Source: JAFGSZ01 sp964492185 (lineage in GTDB: Bacteria; Bacteroidota; Bacteroidia; Bacteroidales; UBA10428). From it: a stretch of 12,897 nucleotides of DNA. The stretch spans positions 1 through 12,897 of the forward strand of contig CAZBJH010000101.1 in assembly GCA_964492185.1 (NCBI GenBank), given 5' to 3'. Positions 7,790 through 12,897 of this stretch are shown in pieces. Made by a program: the position numbers and the translations under genes. Numbering within the stretch: the stretch's first letter is position 1; each line of letters opens with the position of its first letter. Under the pieces are notes generated by a model. It searched no databases. It was not told the origin of the DNA and was given only the letters and a program-made list of their open reading frames with translations.

Positions 7790-7897
7790 GTTTCGAAGTA
7801 AACGGTAAAATGATTGAGTTGACAATTGAATTTTTGGAAAAATGAAAAAAATTATAACATTGATTATTAGGTTTCTATATTTACCGTTAGTCGGAAT
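7750..7897 (+). repeat. 13-bp direct repeat CGTTAGTCGGAAT bounding a 135-bp unit
   Basis: CGTTAGTCGGAAT occurs at 7750-7762 and again at 7885-7897, 135 bases apart. Each copy contains GTTAGTC, one base from the integron core consensus GTTRRRY. The unit between them holds a 6-bp perfect hairpin (ACTTCG 7779-7784 with CGAAGT 7794-7799) and a 9-bp inverted repeat ending in the second core. It carries no convincing gene. It resembles an ORF-less cassette. A simple duplication is the alternative. Confidence 0.5.
7797..7892 (+). other. Candidate attC-like recombination site A
   Basis: A 9-bp perfect inverted repeat, AACGGTAAA at 7801-7809 and TTTACCGTT at 7880-7888, ends inside the core-like heptamer GTTAGTC at 7886-7892. 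The upstream heptamer AGTAAAC at 7797-7803 shares only its AAC end with the ideal complement. Unlike standard attC sites, the pairing is continuous through the core with no unpaired spacer. I therefore rate this as the weakest of the four candidates structurally, although its duplicated core supports it. Confidence 0.3.
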
Positions 7898-7919
7898 GCT
7901 GAGTGCAACAATAAGATAA
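7842..7919 (+). CDS. Possible 25-residue hydrophobic leader-like ORF
   Basis: The frame from ATG 7842 reads MKKIITLIIRFLYLPLVGML and a few residues more before TAA at 7919, 17 bases ahead of the hydrolase-like start. Its basic start and hydrophobic core look like a signal peptide without a mature protein. It could be the remnant of an exported protein's gene cut off at the core site 7886, or chance reading of AT-rich DNA. Confidence 0.2.
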   Translation: MKKIITLIIRFLYLPLVGMLSATIR

Positions 7920-7936
7920 ATATAAACGAAAAAATA

Positions 7937-9037
7937 ATGATATATAAAAAGTTTTTTTTGACAATTCTAATTGGATATTTTACAAGCATTTTTGTTTTTG
8001 GACAAAGTGATAATCCAGCAAATCGATACGTAGATGCATATAAACAATATTTGGATGCTACTTGTCCATTAGAAAGGGATAGTATTAAACATTTTATTTA
8101 TTTCGCCAGAGAAAGAGAACTAATTCATAACCATCCGTTGCTAAAGGTTAAAAGGATTATTGGTGCTCAGATAATGTATTCATGGCGACAGTTAGAACCT
8201 GAAAGAGGAGAATACGATTTTTCGATTATCTATGAAGATTACAGTTATCTTTTATCGCATGGTAAAAAGTTATTTATTCAGTTTCAGGACGTAACTTTTG
8301 ATACTAAATACAAAGCTATTCCTGATTATTTGATGACGGAAGAATTCGATGGAGGTTGTACCAATTCATTTAATGACAATGGTGTCGCAGATGGATGGGT
8401 ATCCAAAAGATGGAATCCACAAGTCCAACATCGATTTGCCTTATTAATGAAAGCATTAGGGAAAGAATTTGATGGCAAAATTGAAGGAATAAATTTACAG
8501 GAAAGTTGTATTGGGGCAAACGGTGATATTGATACTTCTTTTACGCCAAAGCGCTATACAGAATGTTTAAAAGAAAATATGCTTGCACTAAAAAAAGCTT
8601 TTCAAAATTCAACTACTATGCAATATGCTAATTTTATGCCTGGCGAATGGCTGCCTTGGGAAGACAAAGGATATTTACGTGCGATTTATCAATATGGACA
8701 GGAAATCGGGGTAGGATTAGGAGGGCCTGATTTAATGGTACAAAGAAAAGGTCAACTAAACCATACAATTGCAATGATGCACGAAAACGATTATACTGTT
8801 CCACTAGGAATTGCCATCCAAGATGGAAATTATGTAGAAAAAACAGGTGCTGACCAAGACTATAACGAATATATTGACAACGGACAAAAAGAATATGAAA
8901 ATATTGTACCTTTATTACATGCCTTTGCAAAGGACTTTCTTCAAGTCAATTATATGTTTTGGGTTCATCAAGAGCCTTATTTAAGTGAGGATGTAATTCC
9001 TTGTTTTAAAAATGATCAGACTAAAATTGGACTATAA
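7937..9037 (+). CDS. Secreted glycoside-hydrolase-like protein (probable TIM barrel)
   Basis: A 366-residue protein with a signal peptide (about residues 1-22, hydrophobic core FFLTILIGYFTSIFVF then GQSDN). The mature part reads like a (beta/alpha)8 glycosidase of clan GH-A. IGAQIMYSWRQLEPERGEYDF (about 75-95) is the arrangement seen where these enzymes begin the second strand. IEGINLQES (Glu189) sits where the acid/base Glu would follow an NxxE-like strand, and YMFWVHQEPYL (Glu346) closes the barrel. Which Glu residues are catalytic is inferred. I cannot assign a GH family or substrate. The gene is AT-rich compared with flanking genes, starts 51 bases after a core-like site and is followed 18 bases after its stop by a palindromic attC-like site. 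It therefore has the shape of a single-gene cassette. No own promoter is evident. Confidence 0.7.
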   Translation: MIYKKFFLTILIGYFTSIFVFGQSDNPANRYVDAYKQYLDATCPLERDSIKHFIYFARERELIHNHPLLKVKRIIGAQIMYSWRQLEPERGEYDFSIIYEDYSYLLSHGKKLFIQFQDVTFDTKYKAIPDYLMTEEFDGGCTNSFNDNGVADGWVSKRWNPQVQHRFALLMKALGKEFDGKIEGINLQESCIGANGDIDTSFTPKRYTECLKENMLALKKAFQNSTTMQYANFMPGEWLPWEDKGYLRAIYQYGQEIGVGLGGPDLMVQRKGQLNHTIAMMHENDYTVPLGIAIQDGNYVEKTGADQDYNEYIDNGQKEYENIVPLLHAFAKDFLQVNYMFWVHQEPYLSEDVIPCFKNDQTKIGL

Positions 9038-9055
9038 AATTGAAAAAAGCACAGG

Positions 9056-9184
9056 GCATAACAATATAGGAATTAAGGCACAGTTGAGCAAAAAAAAGAG
9101 GCATTAGTTGAATACATTAAAGTCTCAGAATATAATAATATCATCAAGAACCCACGCTCAATTGTGTTTTAAATCTTGTTGGGC
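9056..9184 (+). other. Candidate attC-like recombination site B
   Basis: Starting 18 bases after the hydrolase stop: inverse core GCATAAC (9056-9062), left arm CACAGTTGAGC (9079-9089), right arm GCTCAATTGTG (9156-9166; 10 of 11 bases complementary, the other a G-T pair), then GTTGGGC (9178-9184), a perfect match to the integron core GTTRRRY. Total span is 129 bp, within the usual attC size range. The two outer cores pair at 5 of 7 positions. Order, size and position after a gene all fit an attC site. Spacers of 16 and 11 bases are longer than typical. Confidence 0.45.
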
Positions 9185-9224
9185 TAAACCCTTGATAATT
9201 GGCGATAAACTATAAGGGGGTTTA
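9185..9224 (+). repeat. Small inverted repeat after site B
   Basis: TAAACCCTT (9185-9193) is complementary to AAGGGGGTTTA (9214-9224) if two extra G residues bulge out. It directly follows the GTTGGGC core. It could be a transcription terminator without a T tract, part of a longer recombination site, or chance. Confidence 0.3.
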
Positions 9225-9267
9225 ATGTTTTTCAGATATGCAATTTTAGGGGGCATATAGGATAATT

Positions 9268-9295
9268 TTTGTCCGATAATATTTTTTTATCTTCG
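9268..9295 (+). promoter_or_regulatory. Candidate promoter inside the island
   Basis: TTTG at 9268-9271 and TATCTTCG at 9288-9295 are separated by 16 bases. They match the Bacteroidetes -33 / -7 pair (TTTG, TAnnTTTG) except for one base in the -7 box. Transcription would run rightward from about 9302, ahead of the 45-residue ORF at 9347 and possibly into the phosphotriesterase-family gene at 9542. Confidence 0.4.
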
Positions 9296-9346
9296 TAATT
9301 TGAGAAGGGATAAGAACTTTAGCATATATAAAATAATTGATTAAAA

Positions 9347-9484
9347 ATGAAAAACCACCGGCCAGAGGGAGGTTTAGTTCAACGCACAATAAAAAACATA
9401 GGGCGGAAAGTGCTAAATTTGAGCGATAAAACATTTAATAAACGGCTTGGTAACTTGAAAAGCAGGTGCTTTGAATCGCCCTAA
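9347..9484 (+). CDS. Possible small basic protein, 45 residues, unrecognised
   Basis: An ATG at 9347, about 45 bases downstream of a plausible start of transcription, opens a 45-residue frame (MKNHRPEGGLVQRTIKNIGR at its start) rich in Lys and Arg, with no membrane segment or known motif. Its 3' end runs into the attC-like site at 9437-9508, a common arrangement for cassette genes. Against it: short length, no recognisable family and AT-rich surroundings. If real it would be the only gene of the unit between 9179 and 9502. Confidence 0.25.
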   Translation: MKNHRPEGGLVQRTIKNIGRKVLNLSDKTFNKRLGNLKSRCFESP

Positions 9485-9508
9485 GTTTTTTAATGTCAAC
9501 CGTTATGC
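9437..9508 (+). other. Candidate attC-like recombination site C
   Basis: AACGGCTTG at 9441-9449 pairs with CAACCGTT at 9497-9504 with one extrahelical C. Inside, ACTT (9453-9456) can pair with AAGT (9483-9486), and AAAGC (9459-9463) with GCTTT (9468-9472) around an AGGT loop. The right arm ends in GTTATGC (9502-9508), one base from GTTRRRY and the exact complement of the inverse core GCATAAC at sites B and D. The left heptamer AATAAAC pairs poorly outside AAC. A stem with a bulged base and a terminal hairpin is characteristic of attC folds. Confidence 0.4.
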
Positions 9509-9541
9509 CTCATAAGTAGAAACCGAAATTTTACTAATTTA

Positions 9542-10585
9542 ATGAGTATTAATAAAGCAATGCACAAAATCATGAATAAGATTTTAAAAATAAATGCTAT
9601 TATTTTTTTATTAATAATAGATTGCGGATGTGCATCATCTGAAAAATTACCACTAATACAAGATATAAAAGGAGCACATGAATTAATCTCAGATAAAATA
9701 TGGTTGACACACGAACATATATTAGTCGATTTTATTGGAGCCGATAGCATACAACCTAATACATGGAATCATGATTCGATAATCAAAGAAGTGATACCTT
9801 ATTTCGATGAGCTTAAAGAATTTGATGTAACTTATTTCGTTGATGCAACACCTAATTACCTGGGAAGAGATGTATTACTTCTTGAAAAAATTGCTAATAA
9901 AACGGGTATTAGGATTATTACAAATACTGGTCTTTATGGGGCTCACGATAATAAATATATTCCTCAATATGCTCAAGAAATGACAGTAAAAGCTCTTGCC
10001 GAAATGTGGATTAATGAATACGAGAATGGTATTGATAAAACTTCCATTAGGCCTGGATTTATTAAGATTGCTGTTGATAATTCTGATCCCTTACATACAA
10101 TGCATCAAAAATTGGTAAAAGCTGCTGCTCTTACTCATTTGAAAACAGGTTTAACTATAGCATCACACACAGGAAAAGCAAAGGGTTTATGGCCACAATT
10201 GAACATTCTTAAAGAAATGGGAGTTTCACCAGAGTCTTTTATTTGGGTTCATGCTCAGGCAGAAGATAATAATGATAGTTATCTTAAAGCTGCAGAAATG
10301 GGATGCTGGATAAGCCTTGATGGATTGGGCTGGGAATTAGAAAAACATATTGAAAAAATATTATTTGCAAAAAAAAATGGAATTTTAGATAAAATTTTAA
10401 TTTCGCACGATTCTGGTTGGTATGATCCGCAAAAAGAAAATCAAACTATCAAACCATTTACAAATATTTTCAAGAAACTCTATCCAGAACTTAAATTGCA
10501 TGGATTCACAGATGATGAATTTAAATTATTAATTAGTGATAATCCTTCTAAAGCTTTCTCGATGGAAATTAAAAACTCCCTTTAG
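9542..10585 (+). CDS. Phosphotriesterase-family metallohydrolase, probable lipoprotein
   Basis: The 347-residue protein belongs to the phosphotriesterase family of the amidohydrolase superfamily, binuclear-metal TIM-barrel hydrolases that include phosphotriesterases, lactonases and resiniferatoxin-binding-like proteins. All metal ligands are visible: His57 and His59 in WLTHEHI, the bridging (carbamylated) Lys175 in RPGFIKIAVD, His209 in TIASHTG, His237 in WVHAQAE and Asp290 in LISHDSGW. An N-terminal hydrophobic segment ending DCGCASS suggests a lipoprotein with Cys28 or Cys30 modified, though the lipobox is imperfect. Export of this family is less usual. The natural start may be the ATG at 9572 (MNKILKINAIIFLL), which gives a normal lipoprotein signal. 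AT-rich, on the same strand as the other cassette-like genes, and bounded by sites C and D. Substrate unknown. Confidence 0.82.
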   Translation: MSINKAMHKIMNKILKINAIIFLLIIDCGCASSEKLPLIQDIKGAHELISDKIWLTHEHILVDFIGADSIQPNTWNHDSIIKEVIPYFDELKEFDVTYFVDATPNYLGRDVLLLEKIANKTGIRIITNTGLYGAHDNKYIPQYAQEMTVKALAEMWINEYENGIDKTSIRPGFIKIAVDNSDPLHTMHQKLVKAAALTHLKTGLTIASHTGKAKGLWPQLNILKEMGVSPESFIWVHAQAEDNNDSYLKAAEMGCWISLDGLGWELEKHIEKILFAKKNGILDKILISHDSGWYDPQKENQTIKPFTNIFKKLYPELKLHGFTDDEFKLLISDNPSKAFSMEIKNSL

Positions 10586-10611
10586 ATGAAAATGATAAAT
10601 AATATTACGAG

Positions 10612-10708
10612 GCATAACGTGATATAGCAAATGCCGGGGAAGGCAGTAATTTCAAGCATTGTAGCCCGCATCAAGCTTTTGTTTCGGTGGATAAGGACGT
10701 ACCCCGCA
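10612..10708 (+). other. Candidate attC-like recombination site D, 3' end missing
   Basis: Starting 26 bases after the phosphotriesterase-family stop: inverse core GCATAAC (10612-10618), left arm TGCCGGGG (10632-10639) and right arm CCCCGCA (10702-10708), which pair with one extrahelical C. The closing GTTRRRY core expected about 10-15 bases further is absent. The sequence instead runs straight into the 3' end of the methyltransferase pseudogene at 10717. After the inverse core both B and D share an ATATAG string, hinting at a common site family. The flanking decamer GAGGCATAAC (10609-10618) is the exact complement of GTTATGCCTC at 9502-9511. Confidence 0.45.
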
Positions 10709-10716
10709 AACCCTAC

Positions 10717-11126
10717 TTAAATTTTCTTTCCTATATCAAACACGTATCCATAAAACGCTTTATACTTTAAATACAATTGCTTTTCATGACGTTGATTTGC
10801 AATAAAGTCTTTGTCAACCTGATTACCTGCATGTTTCTTTAGAAAATCTTCTTCTGCCGTGACTCGCGGCGTATAAAAGTGTTCAATCCAGCAGTTTTCA
10901 GGCAGGATAAATGTGGCTACAGGAATGTATCCGGCCTTTTGCATCTGTTCAACTTTGTTTGGGATCGTGTCTATTTCAGGATAAGTATCCATCCAGAATT
11001 TGCCATCACATCCGGTCGCTCGTCTGTAAACCACGATACCTCTGATACAGCAATATAACCCCCGGTTTTCAGGAATTTCCTCCAATCGTGAAGCCCGCGT
11101 TCGAAACCGATATTATAAATGGCTAC
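10717..11126 (-). pseudogene. SAM-dependent methyltransferase, C-terminal remnant with frameshift
   Basis: Two frames together read as the C-terminal half of a class I methyltransferase. From 11126 down to about 11000 the text is AIYNIGFERGLHDWRKFL, then KTGGYIAVSEVSWFTDERPD, the characteristic strand 5 region. One base missing near 10996-11000 shifts the frame, and the protein continues as FWMDTYPEIDTIPNKV, then AGYIPVATFILPENCW to the normal-looking end FDIGKKI at 10717. A 122-residue frame from 11085 misreads the first part. The N-terminal half with the SAM-binding GxGxG loop is absent, and a stop codon sits at 11127-11129. The enzyme is therefore dead. It lies between the cassette island and the TonB receptor gene, on the receptor's strand. 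Family assignment is from remembered sequence patterns. Confidence 0.75.
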
Positions 11127-11166
11127 TCAGTATAAATTTATTTCCTGTTTTTCAGCAGACCCCTGT

Positions 11167-12897
11167 TTAGAATGTAATACGGTAATAAAGGTCAGGTGTT
11201 AACCCGAAACCTAAAGTTTTAAGATCGCCGGTTTCGGTGTCGTATTTGATTGTAAAAGGATTTTCCCGGTTTGTTATATTGCGGATATCAATTGCTAATT
11301 CCTGTGAAGATCTTTTACCTGTCCATTTAAATCCAACTCTTAAATCAATTCGAAAATAAGCCGGTAGTTGTTTGGAATAAGCATTGGTATCATCAAATAC
11401 CGTAGTGCCTGCTTTTTCAGATGCTTCCAGATCAATTGGGGAATAGCGTTGCCCGCCGGCCCAGTTTAGTTTCCCGTCCACGGTCAGCTTTTTGATAAAA
11501 TCACCGTTTTGGTTTCCAATCCCGAATTCTTTACCTCCAAGTATATTATAAACATAATTTCCATTGAAAGCAGTATTTCTTAAAACACCATCACTGCCGC
11601 GATACTTTGATTCGTAAAGTGACAGGTTTGATAAAAAATATGTCCCGTGATCCATGAATTTTTCAACCGTAAATTCCATACCGTAGTTGTATCCCCTTCC
11701 CCCGTTTTGTAAAGCAGGCACGTCAATCGTTGTGTACGATCCATGATTTAGCAGCGAGTACGACCCGGTATTTATTCCCACTGCGGAATTAAATATGTAT
11801 TGGTAATACAATTCCGATTTAAACCGAATATTTTGAAATAATTTTGTTTTATAGCCGGCCACAAGATGGTGACTTTTAATAAAATCCAACTCTGTATTGG
11901 GTTTTATATAGCTTCCGTCATCCTGCAGGATCTCCTGGTTTGCAATTTCAACAGGTATGCTCATGGAATGCAGGCCATAACCAAAATTCACCGAATGCCC
12001 CGGAAGGAACTCCCATTTTAGCCCTGCACGGGGTTCGGGAGATAAATTGTGAGTTGAGAATTGCAGAAGGTTATTAAAACCAATGGTGATCTGCAAATGA
12101 TCACTGAAATCATGACGGTATTGAATAAAAATCCGTGAAAAGATATCATCTCCGTCAAAATCTCTCAGTTTCCTGTAAGCATGTATACTGCCAACATACA
12201 TACTATCTAACAGATCAAACTTTCGTATTTCTGCTGAGATCCCTGTTTTAATGGTGTTTCTGCCATTAAATTTTTTATTAATAAAAAATTCCGCCTTGTA
12301 TTTTATTCTTTTAAAATCAGAAAAATATTCCAGAACAGGTTCCCTGTCTGCTATACTCAGTGAATCCCAACTGTTATAATTGGCAATGGTAGTTGCTGAT
12401 AAAATTAATTTTGAATAGGCTGAATTACCAAAGATACAGGAATGAGACAGCCCGACAGCCCCACTATAATTATCGTTTAAAATATCTATCTCATAGTCTG
12501 ATTCATAAGCCATCTGCTCACGTTCTTTTGTTGTATCCCGTTCACTGTCATACATTTTCATAAAGCTTTTTCCTCCAAGTCCGAAAAATGTAATATTTCC
12601 TATTTTCGTTGAAGGAAAATTCAGTTTGAAAGAAATATCCTGGTAATTGGTTTTAGCTGTCCCCATCAGACTAAGTCCTAAAAGGTCCAGGATTCCAACA
12701 GTGGAATAACGGTAATTAATCAAATAGGATGAATTATTCTTCTTCGATATCGGACCTTCAACTCCCGCTTCAATTCCCATCAATCCTGTTTGAACTATAA
12801 ATTCATGATTCCGGTTGTTTCCGTTTCTCATGCGCAGATCGAAGACACCCGAAAGGGTATTTCCATATTCAGCCGGGAAAGCTCCTGTTAAGAAGTC
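11167..12897 (-). CDS. TonB-dependent outer-membrane receptor (partial, 5' end outside window)
   Basis: The frame is open to the window edge, giving 576 residues of the C-terminal part. The first codons read FLTGAFPAEYGN, then LSGVFDLRMRNGN, the characteristic end of a plug domain in Bacteroidetes TonB-dependent receptors. An ATG at 12831 is internal and not the start. The rest is a long beta-barrel with alternating hydrophobic and polar strands and aromatic girdles (for example INYRYSTVGILDLLGLSLMG, and the C-terminal LRVGFKWTGKRSS followed by LAIDIRNITNRENPF). It ends in the aromatic YYRITF, the usual beta-barrel assembly signal. The protein takes up an unknown ligand using TonB energy. The upstream signal peptide, any carboxypeptidase-like domain and the TonB box would lie beyond 12897. 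No SusD-like partner is seen downstream. Confidence 0.9.
   Translation of the reverse strand, partial: DFLTGAFPAEYGNTLSGVFDLRMRNGNNRNHEFIVQTGLMGIEAGVEGPISKKNNSSYLINYRYSTVGILDLLGLSLMGTAKTNYQDISFKLNFPSTKIGNITFFGLGGKSFMKMYDSERDTTKEREQMAYESDYEIDILNDNYSGAVGLSHSCIFGNSAYSKLILSATTIANYNSWDSLSIADREPVLEYFSDFKRIKYKAEFFINKKFNGRNTIKTGISAEIRKFDLLDSMYVGSIHAYRKLRDFDGDDIFSRIFIQYRHDFSDHLQITIGFNNLLQFSTHNLSPEPRAGLKWEFLPGHSVNFGYGLHSMSIPVEIANQEILQDDGSYIKPNTELDFIKSHHLVAGYKTKLFQNIRFKSELYYQYIFNSAVGINTGSYSLLNHGSYTTIDVPALQNGGRGYNYGMEFTVEKFMDHGTYFLSNLSLYESKYRGSDGVLRNTAFNGNYVYNILGGKEFGIGNQNGDFIKKLTVDGKLNWAGGQRYSPIDLEASEKAGTTVFDDTNAYSKQLPAYFRIDLRVGFKWTGKRSSQELAIDIRNITNRENPFTIKYDTETGDLKTLGFGLTPDLYYRITF

Larger units (their letters stand above)
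9185..9541 (+). other. Gene-poor stretch between the two hydrolase genes
   Basis: These 357 bases carry no secure gene. They hold, in order, an inverted repeat (9185-9224), a possible promoter (9268-9295), a 45-residue basic ORF (9347-9484), a 7-bp inverted repeat TAGGGCG / CGCCCTA (arms near 9401 and 9476), and attC-like site C. If both core sites are real, 9179-9502 is one small cassette. Confidence 0.5.

Noticed and set aside
10717..11085. Intact 122-residue protein
   Set aside because: Its first 30 or so residues are an out-of-frame reading of methyltransferase sequence. The frame joins the true one only after the missing base near 11000.
7366..11160. Insertion sequence or conjugative element
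   Set aside because: No transposase, no terminal inverted repeats with target duplications at the island edges, and no mobilisation genes. The palindromes after each gene fit cassettes better.
11167..12831. Complete 554-residue receptor starting at 12831
   Set aside because: The open frame continues with typical plug-domain sequence to the window edge, so the ATG at 12831 is internal.

Overview
The window looks like a chromosomal segment of a Bacteroidetes bacterium (Bacteroidales-like). It carries NqrA of the Na+-translocating NADH:quinone reductase, a DUF5103 type IX secretion Plug protein, the Bacteroidetes form of delta-1-pyrroline-5-carboxylate dehydrogenase, and a TonB-dependent receptor. 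Starts lack clear Shine-Dalgarno sequences, and Bacteroidetes-type TAnnTTTG -7 boxes are visible (for example 7332-7339 on the minus strand). No species is claimed.

Layout. Bases 1-140 hold a palindromic 24-bp tandem repeat downstream of nqrA. Then come nqrA (minus), a divergently read T9SS Plug-like gene (plus), the P5C dehydrogenase (minus) and a divergent divIC/ftsB-like division gene (plus). A minus-strand pair follows: an OmpH/Skp-like periplasmic protein and a family 2 glycosyltransferase, with a good promoter match just upstream at 7332-7339. From 12897 down to 11167 lies the 3' part of a TonB-dependent receptor gene (minus).

Between these chromosomal genes, about 7366-10710 is a visibly more AT-rich accessory island. 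It starts with the C-terminal catalytic remnant of a tyrosine recombinase (plus), placed about 30-50 bp upstream of the ompH promoter. It continues with genes all on the plus strand, opposite to the flanking genes: a secreted glycoside-hydrolase-like protein, a possible 45-residue basic peptide, and a lipoprotein of the phosphotriesterase (amidohydrolase) family. After each lies a non-coding imperfect palindrome of 70-130 bp. These palindromes show integron attC features: an inverse core GCATAAC, inner complementary arms with mismatched or extrahelical bases, and a GTT-containing core. The phosphotriesterase gene is framed by GTTATGCCTC on its left and the exact complement GAGGCATAAC on its right, as expected for cassette ends. 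I read the island as a decayed integron-like cassette array with its recombinase truncated. This is inference from sequence patterns and has not been tested with a covariance model.

Between the island and the TonB receptor is a pseudogene: the C-terminal half of a SAM-dependent methyltransferase, with the N-terminal half missing and a one-base frameshift near 10996-11000. The chromosomal genes are mostly housekeeping (respiration, proline/glutamate metabolism, division, envelope biogenesis, secretion). The island adds two exported hydrolase-like proteins of unknown substrate.
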